Source of the DNA: Paracyclopina nana
Lineage: Eukaryota; Arthropoda; Copepoda; Cyclopoida; Cyclopettidae
Assembly (NCBI GenBank): GCA_019096065.1
Contig: JAGUCH010000001.1
Span: forward strand, 2,294,001 to 2,358,000
Length of the DNA: 64,000 bases
Direction of reading: 5' to 3'
Position numbers and translations under genes: made by a program
Shown: piece after piece, positions 46,713 to 56,167 of the stretch
Numbering within the stretch: the stretch's first letter is position 1
How the letters are laid out: each line of letters starts with the position of its first letter
The notes under the pieces: model-generated
Databases searched by the model: none
Told to the model about the DNA's origin: nothing
Seen by the model: only the letters and a program-made list of their open reading frames with translations

Positions 46713-47643
46713 ATGAAGGTAAGCTAAAAGCACTTCTTCCCTTTTTTATTGCACTTCTGAACTCACTCTTACCTTTCAGGCTCTACTGTTTTTTGCTTTT
46801 GTGTCCGTGACTGTGGCTGAGCACCTCCACGATTCCTATCACCAGCCCTTGACACCTGGTTTTGCACCTACCTCATCGTATTTTGCACCTGTATCATCTT
46901 ATGCCCCTCAATATGGATCTTCACCAGCCTATGCATCATCCTATTCTTACTCGAGCAGGCCCTTCAACACCTTTGGGTCATCTTTCGACCATTCACCTTC
47001 TAATTCACCTTTTTATGCACCTGCACACTCATCTTACGGACCATCCTATGCACCCTCTTATGGCTACTCGTCTTATGCACCTGCATCCACTTATTCATCG
47101 TATAGGCCATCTTACACCTCATCTTATAGCGTCCCTAGTTATGCACCTGCGTCTTCATATTCATCATATAGGCCATCCTACACCTCATCTTATGGTGTCC
47201 CTAGTTATGCACCTGCGTCTACTTATTCATCATATAGGCCAGCTTACCACGGCTCATCCCACCTCACATCATACAACCCCAGTAATATCCCGAGGCCTTC
47301 GTATTCTTATACTTCTACATATCCTATTACACCTGTGTACTATCCAGATTCGTATTCTCCAGCACCTGTCACCTTCAGGCCACAGGTGTACAGGCCGAGG
47401 CCTTCTTACCATGATGAAACCACTTACTACTCTAGGCCTTCAACACATTTTGGCTCAACTACTCACTTTTCAAGGCCTGTTTCCTATGATACACCAACAT
47501 ACTTCTCTGAGCCAACTTACTACAGAAGACCAACGTTCTTCTCAAAACCCTCCCCATTTTTTCGAAGACCTGCTTTTTCCTTCCCTAGACTACGATTTGA
47601 TCGTAGATACTCATTCTTCCCTCAACTTAGGCAGACTGCATAG
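46713..47643 (+). CDS. Cuticle-type secreted protein lacking an RR domain
   Basis: Exons 46713-46718 (Met-Lys) and 46780-47643; the intron is 61 nt and the protein has 289 residues. The signal peptide is about residues 1-17. The rest is Tyr/Ser/Pro-rich with a repeat of SYAPASxYSSYRPSYTSSYG, then PSYHDETTYYSRP-type sequence and a basic, Phe/Arg-rich C-terminus (FRRPAFSFPRLRFDRRY). No YNxGY, GLNFG or DGR-QTV motif is present, so it has no chitin-binding RR domain. It is placed in the family by its two-codon first exon, promoter layout and position. It could be a matrix protein cross-linked through tyrosine; this is inference. Confidence 0.8.
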
Positions 47644-48627
47644 TCTTGTTAAGAGTCCTTAACTATTTGTTGGCTACAAATGTATTTGCAACAAGACTTG
47701 CTACTGCCATTCCACTCATTGTATTATAAACATTGTGGAATTGGACCAAGCTGCTATTTATTTTATGAGAGCTTGCTTTAAATGCATTGTAGTTGTGTGA
47801 AACGCTTGAATAAATCTCATCAAACGAATTTGTTTAAATGGTTGCCCATTTTTTTCAAAAACAGTGGGATATCCGTCTCCGATTTAGCTCAACAAAAGCT
47901 GACTAAGTGGTCTTTCCGTCTCCTTTCAAAAAGAGTTTTGGCTTAAAACTAAACGATTTTCTACATTTCCCTTACTCGACAAACCTGAAGAATTGAGTGA
48001 ATTGGCGATATTTTTTCGCCTAATTAACTTTTACAATTAACTTATCCCTTGTTTTATCTTTTCAAGTCATTGGTTTTCATCCAGGGATGTCACTTGGTTT
48101 TTAAATGCAATGCCTTAAGTTTTCTTAATATCTTCCAAAAACTGTACTGTTTACATCGGTTTAAATATAATAATGCCAACCGAAATTCATAGCTTCTTTC
48201 TAAATAGGTCTTTAAATATTGGACCACGTTTTCAAATTGCTATTTTTCTCATAGCCAGTGGTTCGTGTTTCCGTTTTTCATTATATACGTATATCTAAAA
48301 TTAACCCCCTGTAATGCTCAGTTTAAGAAGATGTATTTTTACAAGAAATCTGGGCGAGTAATTTAAATATCACGATTACAGCCCTTCAAAGATGAGTGGG
48401 CTGCTTCATTTTAGAATAGTTAATTGAGTAATTGTGAAGAGACAGCTGGAAGTTTTTATTATCACATGTTAATACCAAACTTACATAAATGCTTACTTAG
48501 GCAAAAGCTTCCTCAAGATTCAATTTGAATAGATAACCCAATAGAGCACAAATCAGATGAAAATGCTGTATTTCAATAAATATAGTTATCATCAAAATGT
48601 TCATTGATTGTAGTTGTACAGAATTAT
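47644..48627. other. Intergenic between convergent cuticle genes
   Basis: No gene recognised. AATAAAT near 47810 fits the 3' end of the gene at 46713. The region is AT-rich and otherwise featureless. Confidence 0.35.
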
Positions 48628-49352
48628 TTAAGAATCATAAGTTGGACGTGGTTCATAAGCTAGGGTGGCATCATAATTGGCCACACCGCTGTAAGATACA
48701 TCTGCGACATATCCAGAATGGGGGTCAACATAATAGTTGACTGTTTGGAGTCTTCCATCAGGAAGTTGAACATGGTAGCTTCCTCTAGTTACATGGCCCT
48801 CACGAGACTCTTGTTGGCCAAAGTTGAGTCCGGCATAATGGTCATTGACACCATAGCCATAATTGTATGAAGCTGGGGCATTGTCATATTCATGGTCGTC
48901 ATAGGATGAACTATGAGAATGAGCATGGTGATGAAACTGTGGTGATGGGTATGAAGGCTGTTGGACTAGGACTGGCTCTGGTTCCTCATACGATGAGGTT
49001 GGGATAAATGCTGGCTCAGGTGCATAGGAAGGTTTTGGAATGTATGTTGGTTGGTAATATGACGGTCTGTGCAACGGAGCTGATGCAAGCGGAGATCCTG
49101 AATATGATGATGGAGCTCCATAGGAAGCAAATGAGGCTTGAAAATGATCAGGTAGGGAAGGGCGGAAAGATGAGTAGCCTGAGACAGGTGCATAAGAAGG
49201 GCTATAAGTTGAAAAGTGGTGAGAATGATGGCCAGGATGATCAGCCATGACAGCTGATGTTAATGCAATGATTATAATGACCTAAAATTGAAGTAAGATG
49301 TACAATGAGTAACGATTGAAAATTAAATTTAACATTTTTGCCTTACTTTCAT
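48628..49352 (-). CDS. Cuticle protein with full RR domain
   Basis: Exons 49352-49347 (Met-Lys) and 49281-48628; the intron is 65 nt and the protein has 219 residues. The signal peptide ends near AVMA, and a His/Tyr/Ser/Pro-rich spacer follows. The RR domain at about 141-201 has YNYGYGVNDHYAGLNFGQQE, QLPDGRLQTVNYYVD and HSGYVADVSYSG, complete and expected to bind chitin. The domain and most of the 18-residue tail are the same as in the divergent neighbour at 50099, while the N-terminal halves differ. Confidence 0.9.
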
Positions 49353-49416
49353 GTTGTTGATTGTTGCTTTGACTGTAGCCCAGGCTGAAATGATGACTCG
49401 AAAATATCAGCATTTG

Positions 49417-49425
49417 CCTTTTATA
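49417..49425 (-). promoter_or_regulatory. TATA box of the cuticle gene at 48628
   Basis: TATAAAAGG on the minus strand, about 65 bp before the ATG. Confidence 0.7.
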
Positions 49426-50029
49426 CTAATGTTGAGTTGGGTTACAAATCAGGTTTACTAAAAAGGAAATAAGAATTCTTTGAATATTATACTTTAGCGT
49501 GAATTGCTACTAGCTGTTGCTTCAGTGATTACTATCATATTCAAAAGAATTTTGAGTGCATAATGTTTTTGCGAAAGCTATCTTATTTGATTAAATGCAC
49601 AGTTTTTAGCAGAAAGTGAACAAATTGCCGACAATTTTTTCCGCTTTTGCCTTGAAACATATTAGCTTTTTGTGCGCCTTTCTCCCCCCTCAGATGCCAT
49701 AATGTAACTTTCTTTTTTTTTCAAGAAGCTAAAGCTTGACATTGGAAAACACTTGAGAGCAAAATATGCTGGAAAAGCAAAAAATTCAAGGCATCAATTA
49801 TTTTGCTTTTCCTTCTTCGTCAGCTTGGCCCTGTTTCGATCGTTCGGCTTCACTTCAACCACACAATCTTTGACCTAATACTAAAAATGAAAATTAATGG
49901 CTCTGTTAAGAAGACCTAAGTGAACTTTTAAAAAAGATCATTAGCATCAGTCCGTCACTGCTAATTATGACTAACAAATGATAATTTAGGAAGCTCAGGA
50001 ACCTGATTGACAACTGACTTTTAAAGCTA
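49426..50029. other. Shared upstream region of the divergent pair 48628/50099
   Basis: No gene. About 600 bp between the two TATA boxes of head-to-head cuticle genes; regulatory elements for both are expected here. Confidence 0.4.
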
Positions 50030-50037
50030 TATAAAAG
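50030..50037 (+). promoter_or_regulatory. TATA box of the cuticle gene at 50099
   Basis: TATAAAAG, followed by GGCATCACTTCAAC, the core of the leader motif also found at 38825 and 41634. Confidence 0.7.
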
Positions 50038-50098
50038 ATAAATGTTGCGTTTTTTAGGCATCACTTCAACTTTGGATTCAAACAAGGCAACACACAAA

Positions 50099-50678
50099 AT
50101 GAAAGTACGTCAAATTAACCCTATTATGCAACTTCAAAAAAAAAAAATTTTTTTAGGCAGCTCTGTTAATAATTGCTTTTGGAACTGTTGCATTGGCTGA
50201 TCATAATGGTCAATATAGGCATCATCCCATTTCATCAGCTTATGCACCTGCAGCAACTTATGGCTCATACAGTGCTCCCAGTTATGTGAGACCATCTTAC
50301 AACCCAACTGCCTTTTCTAATGTTGCTAAATCGTACAATACGGCACCAATCGAAGTACAGCCTGTTCACGTCTCTCAGCCTTTCTACAAACCTGCGCCTA
50401 TTCACAATCATCACGCGTATGATAATGCACCAGTTTCATACAATTATGGCTATGGTGTCAATGACCATTATGCCGGACTCAACTTTGGCCAGCAAGAGTC
50501 TCGTGAGGGCCATGTAACTAGAGGAAGCTACCATGTTCAACTTCCTGATGGAAGACTCCAAACAGTCAACTATTACGTTGACCCCCACTCTGGTTATGTC
50601 GCAGATGTATCTTACAGCGGTGTGGCCAATTATGATGCCACCCCAGCTTATGAACCACGTCCAACTTATGGTGCTTGA
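50099..50678 (+). CDS. Cuticle protein with full RR domain
   Basis: Exons 50099-50104 (Met-Lys) and 50157-50678; the intron is 52 nt and the protein has 175 residues. The signal peptide ends at VALA. A short Tyr/Pro/Ala-rich spacer leads into the RR domain at about 97-157, with the same amino-acid sequence as the domain of the gene at 48628, followed by a tail that differs at only three positions (LAYEPRPTYDS there, PAYEPRPTYGA here). Expected to bind chitin in the exoskeleton. The conservation is confined to the domain and tail, which suggests recent duplication with repeat turnover in the spacer, or gene conversion. Confidence 0.9.
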
Positions 50679-52765
50679 ATGATGTTTCTGGTTCTAAAAA
50701 TATATGCTATAAAACAGATTTAGCAGATTTAGGCCTGGTTCACCTGCGATATTATGATCAAAATATCAAGCGATATTATGCTGATATTTGCAAATATCAT
50801 GTACTTCCAATAATATTTTTTAGATTTTTTCTTCGGATTCGGTCTTTTGGTACCAAAAGCCATCCAATAACAATATCTAAATTCTCAGTTTTTCAGTATT
50901 TCGCTCCGATATTTTGACAAAATATCAGATATTATAAGCCTTATTTTAGATGCAATTACATTCTTTGATGCAATTGGGTTAAGAAACTTAAATATTCGAA
51001 TAAAGATACATATTGTTTTGTCCGTTTAGACAATGCATCTTGCATTACATTCCCCATTTGCACTTATCTCAAAACACTTTCTTGTGCCAAAAAGTTGCTT
51101 CTTACAATTTGTAGTAGCATCAGCTTTCTCTTATTTGGCTGTTATATTACAGGCAGTAGTACCTGTCAATGAAATGATGATCATTGACCTCCAGCAGCTT
51201 TCTAACTTGACTTGTCGACGTCTGCAATTGCTATTTGAAAGTATCGAAGCAGAGTGCTGCAACTTAGACTATATGCCAAGAAGAGGCGTAAAATGAACGC
51301 AACAGTTTCCTGTAGCAACTTAAGCTTAGATAACTAAACTGATTCGGCCAAGCTACTTGCATGGCATCTTGATGGCCATATCTTCATTTCGACTACCACC
51401 TTTCTTTACAAAACGCAGCTTTTAGCAATTTAAAAAAGTGCTGGCAAAGTTGCAATTTTTTTGTTTTTAGTTAAATCTTTTCGGCTTTCACCATATATGT
51501 GCTCAGCTACGCGCCCCTTTTTCTCTGAATTTTCATGCATGTGAAAAGTGACATAGATTTTCCCCCAAATGCTTTATATTCAGCTAGCCGTAAATCTAAC
51601 TTATGAATTAGACTATTGCATGGTGTGACAAAAAATACTCCTAACTTATGCATAAATTGCAAATGCGTGCAGGATTTGTGCGCGTAAAAAATTGTTACGT
51701 ACTTCGTCCCAAATTTGGCTAAATGCCGAGTTTTCCTCTTATGAATTTCCTGGTAGGAACGGAAAGGTTGCTTTGTCTGCTAACGCCCTAGAAAAATCAT
51801 CTCGCTTCATTCCAATTTTAGCCCATATCCTTTACGCATGTACTGCATCACCTCAAAACCTGTTTTCCAAGGTTTGTAGCTTCAATGAAAAGAGATTTGC
51901 CAATACCTTTGAAAAAGTAGCGAGTGCAACTTTTTTCGTGATTCATTTTCTTTTATTTATTTCTTTTATGTAAAGGAAAAGCTGAATTCTAGCTAATTTG
52001 CTACAGGACAAATGGGCCATTTTGAAAGCTGAGCCTGAAGAAAGAGTGGATTCAATTAGGACTGCAAAATTGATGATTTCCCCTGATCTAAAGCGATTTT
52101 GCAAAAGTGACCTGGGTCACAAATGGAGTAGTTGTAGCGTAGCAAGGAGATACTACTAGGGTGACCAAACAGACAACTGCCAAGATTTTGCGCGAAAGTA
52201 GTTTTTGCGAGGGTGTCGTAAACTTTAAAGGCCTGAGTAAAAACGAACGAACTCACGTGCAAGCGCTTTCACAAGCTCAGACTATTATGCATTATTGAAA
52301 TCTCCTAAAAGTAGTATTTCACTTCAAGTTTGGTACTCACTTTCGCATCCTAATTTTAGCTACTAATTAAAGCAAGTTTTGTACCTATTCTGAGAGTTTG
52401 CTGATCTTATAATTTACCGTACTTGTTTTAAATTATGTACATTTGCATTTATTCATTTCCACCACCTATGGATCGAGCTCATTTTCAACTTTCAAGGTTT
52501 TTGCGAGAAAGAGCTGAGTTTTGAGCATTATGAAGTCAAATTATAGCTAAGGGGCTAATTTTCAAACGGGCTAAATTTCATTTTTATTGTAGTAATTCAG
52601 GGCATCTTTTGTGGACTAATTTTGGCCTAACATAATTTTGAACGCAAACGGTATGTAAATATTTTTTTTTTCTTCCGGTATGTCCGTTCAAATGATTGGA
52701 CCAGCCCCGACCTGATTAGCGTTGTCTTCCTTCAAACCTGATTTTACGCCATAAGTGAAGCAACC
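50679..52765. other. Intergenic before the last cuticle gene
   Basis: No gene recognised. 50740-50940 is rich in ATATTAT/GATATTTTG motifs in both orientations and could be a decayed inverted-repeat element, but I cannot define its ends. Confidence 0.35.
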
Positions 52766-52773
52766 TATAAAAG
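52766..52773 (+). promoter_or_regulatory. TATA box of the cuticle gene at 52839
   Basis: TATAAAAG about 70 bp before the ATG; CAGCATCATTTTGTCAAC lies about 25 bp downstream. Confidence 0.7.
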
Positions 52774-52838
52774 GGAGTTATTTTTTGAACGGCAGCATCA
52801 TTTTGTCAACAGACAGACCCCCTGAAACAACTTCAATC

Positions 52839-53449
52839 ATGAGGGTAAGCTACTTTTTTAAAACTTCTCATTAGCTTGTGATTCTTCATAAATAGTATTA
52901 TCTATTGTAAAGGCTTTTATCATTTTGGCATTGACTTCCTTGGCCATGGCTGACCAGTCTTCACATGTACACTCATCATTGGGACACCATGCCCATCATG
53001 CGAGGCCTGTTCATCATGCCCACCCTGTTCATCATGCTCCTGCTTACAAGCCAGCCCCTGCTTACAAACCAGCTCCTTCTTACCAAGAGCCAGCTTATGC
53101 TGACGCCCCAGCTGCATACAACTATGGATATGCCGTCAATGATGATTATGCTGGGCTTAACTTTGGCCAAGACGAGTCTCGTGATGGCTATGCCACCAAG
53201 GGAAGCTACCATGTTCTTCTCCCTGATGGCAGGCTCCAGACTGTGAACTACCATGTTGCCGATGATTACTCTGGATATGTGGCTGATGTGTCCTACAGCG
53301 GCGAAGCCAAGTACGCCCCTGCCCCCGCCTACAAGCCCGCCCCAGCATATGCCCCTGCTCCTGCCTACCAACCTGCTCCTGCCTACAAACCTGCTCCTGC
53401 TTACAAACCTGCTCCTGCTTACAAGCCTACTCCCAGATACAACGCCTAA
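52839..53449 (+). CDS. Cuticle protein, full RR domain, AYKPAP repeats
   Basis: Exons 52839-52844 (Met-Arg) and 52913-53449; the intron is 68 nt and the protein has 180 residues. After a signal peptide ending SLAMA comes a His-rich stretch (PVHHAHPVHHAPAYKPAP). The RR domain at about 71-132 is the same in sequence as that of the gene at 29966 (YNYGYAVNDDYAGLNFG, SGYVADVSYSGEAKY), and the tail is AYKPAP repeats ending RYNA. AATAAAA near 53477 is a close polyadenylation signal. Chitin-binding exoskeletal protein, last of the array. Confidence 0.9.
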
Positions 53450-53620
53450 TTGCCAATATCCTGCTATTTATTGCATCAATAAAACTTCCCTTCAATATTA
53501 ATTCCTCACTTGCCCACATAGTTTTGAATGAAGAAAAAAGTTCTTTTGACACTTATCAGTGAGCAGATCTGTGACATGCACTGGCTTTCCAATAGTCTGA
53601 CTGTTGCCACTGTTAACTAC

Positions 53621-53622
53621 TG

Positions 53623-53652
<30 letters not shown>
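53621..53652 (+). repeat. (CA)n microsatellite
   Basis: About 32 bp of CA dinucleotides with one G interruption, just before the hexosaminidase gene. Confidence 0.9.
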
Positions 53653-53653
<1 letters not shown>

Positions 53654-53708
53654 CTTTCGATTCATTCGGTGCTGAGAACTGTCAAGAGTCAGACAAGCTA
53701 AATGGAAA

Positions 53709-56113
53709 ATGAATGGTGGTTCCTATCCACAACAGTACCCATCAGTTGCCATTTTTTCGTCCAGAAAAATGAGGAAAAACTTTGTTGGGGTGACAGTAGT
53801 GGTTTTGGCTGGCATCCTCATCTGCTTTGCCCTGGTTAATCTGGTACTCATGACTGACCAGGATCTCAGCCTGGATGGCTCAACCAGTAGACTGTCATTA
53901 AACAGAGTGAGCTTCCGCTCTCTGAAAGGCAACCGCAGAAGTATTAGTAAAGCCAGTGACATGTATTCTAACCAGCCTGGTTTTCTTCACAAGTGAGCAC
54001 ATTTTCCATTTTGTACCAAGCCTGATTTCTAATGAACAATGTGAGTTTCAGGTCTGTCCACTTTGTGCCTGATTTAAGAGTGGTGCACTTAGACTTGAAG
54101 GGTGCTCCTCCCAGTATTAGTTATCTCAAAGAGATCTTTCCCCTGATTGCCAAAGCCGGTGGCAATGCTCTGCTAATCGAGTATGAAGACATGTTCCCTT
54201 ATAGTGGAAGTATCCTAAATACATCAGCCCTCAATGCCTTCACTGTCACGCAAATTGGTGAGCTTGTAGAGGCTGCCAAAAGCCATCAATTGGAGGTGAT
54301 TCCTCTGGTTCAAACATTTGGACACTTTGAGCATGTGCTCAAACTAGAAGAGTTTGTTCACCTCAGAGAAGTGCCAAATAATCCACAATCTCTCTGTCCT
54401 TCCAAGCCCGAGTCTTTTCAACTTGTAAAGCTCATGATTGACCAAGTGATGGCCCTGCATAAGGATATTAAATTTTTGCACATTGGGTGTGATGAAGTGT
54501 TCCAATTGGGCCAGTGCTCTTCTTGCAAGCATGCATTGAAGGACCAAGGCAGGATCCCAAGGGATTTGTTTGTGGAGCATGTTCAAAAAGTGGCCAACTA
54601 TGTGAAAACTCAGTACCATGTGCAGCCCATCATTTGGGATGATATGTTGAGAACCATGAGTCCCAAGGACCTGCAGGATTCTCAGCTGGGTGAACTGGTT
54701 GAGCCCATGGTATGGGTCTATGTCGAGGATATAGACCATTTTGTGGATGGGCCCACCTGGGCCAAATATTCTGCCACTTTTCCTCACATTTGGGCAGCCT
54801 CAGCGTACAAAGGAGCTTTTGGGGAGAGGCTTTTCATGCCCAACATGTTGAGACATTACAGGTACAGTATTTTTGCTTAGTTTTCCTTTTCTCTCCTTTT
54901 TTTGTTATGGTGCTGTTTGCTACAGTGAACAACAAAGCATAAATTCTTGATTAGGGGGCTTGTCAAGCCGCATTAATCAGACTCATCGCCAAGCTCTATT
55001 CCACACTGAATCTTGAAAGCTCACAGCTGTTCCTTTCAAGTAATTGTAAGCATAGTGTGAGCACTGCATTAAAAGTGTGCATAATTTTGGCTTCAGTTAG
55101 TATACTTGAAAGGCAATTAGGGTGAGTGAACCTTTGAAGCGTTCATTTAATATTAATTGATCAATCTGCTTTTGCATAAGGCATGTTTGTGATTAGGTTG
55201 CTAAAATGGTCATATTTTGCAACTGCTTTAGCAGAGCAAGAAGATTCATGCTTTTCTATAGGAGAGCTTTACTACGCTTGACTTTGCTTGATATTGCATT
55301 TCTGAAATCGACCCCTAATTACAGAAACCACCTGGCCTGGATTGAAGTGCTCGATCGGGAATCAAGCACTTTCGGCCACGGAAAACCCTCTCATTTTCGA
55401 GGACTGGCACTAACTGGTTGGTCCAGGTACGACCATTTCGCTGTATTGTGCGAACTCTTGCCTGTGGCTTTACCGTCGCTGCTCCTAAATCTGGAAGCGA
55501 TTTCCTCCAATGGTAGCGAGGTCGTGAAGTTTAGGCTGGCTGAAAAGTTGCTCAAGTGCTCCAATAACGATGGTCGGTATTATGATCGATTGTCACCCAT
55601 GAGCTTGGAGCAAGATCCGCATCAGTATGAACTGCGCAGGTGCAAATTTCCAGGCGCCAAAGTATTCGGGGCCGTGGGAAGCCTAGTGAGGTATAAGGCT
55701 GAGGTCGAAGCCTTGGACACCATTTCCAGGGAGACCCAGGGCTGGCTCACGTCCTACAACATACGGCATAATTACACGAGTCCTTGGAGGCTCAGCGAAA
55801 CGCTGAGCGGCCACGCTGAGCTTCACAAGTCCCTCATTGAGTACAAGGAGAAGACTGGCAAGACGCTGAGTTCCATATTTGACGCGGCTACGGTAAGTGA
55901 TGCAGTGCAACAGACCTGACACTCGTCCCTGAAAATGTGTCAGAAGTCGTTATAGAAAAATGGCCTAAAAATGCAGCTTTAATGATCGCATTTCAGGTTG
56001 ATGAGTGGGTGGAGCAAAATATTCGCCCGCTGCAGGAGAAAACGGAGAAATTGCTTGCAGTCGTGGACAAATTGACAGCGAGAAATACTTGGCCTCGTCG
56101 ACCCATCCCTTAG
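53709..56113 (+). CDS. Hexd: Hexosaminidase D-like GH20 enzyme with N-terminal membrane anchor
   Basis: Predicted beta-N-acetylhexosaminidase of glycoside hydrolase family 20, removing terminal N-acetyl-hexosamines from glycans. Exons 53709-53992, 54052-54861, 55325-55892 and 55997-56113 give 592 residues with consistent phases. A 24-residue cytoplasmic head precedes a single hydrophobic segment at about 25-47 with no cleavage site, which predicts a type II membrane protein (Golgi or cell surface). The catalytic domain follows from about residue 97, with HIGCDEV at 238-244 carrying the Asp-Glu pair of GH20. Other family stretches are IEYEDMFPY, PLVQTFGHFEHVLK, IIWDDM and ALTGWSRYDHFAVLCELLP. 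The C-terminus is a charged helical tail. AATAAAG at 56162 is the likely polyadenylation signal. Family HEXD proteins prefer N-acetylgalactosamine, so a role in chitin turnover is not implied by its place beside cuticle genes. Confidence 0.88.
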
Positions 56114-56167
56114 GAAAATCTGTATTAGCAATTGAGCATTTAGCCATATATAAATACGTATAATAAA

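Noticed and set aside
52150..52185. AGGGTGACCA resembling the end of the hAT-like element at 44079
   Set aside because: Only about ten bases match, with no inverted partner or target duplication nearby.
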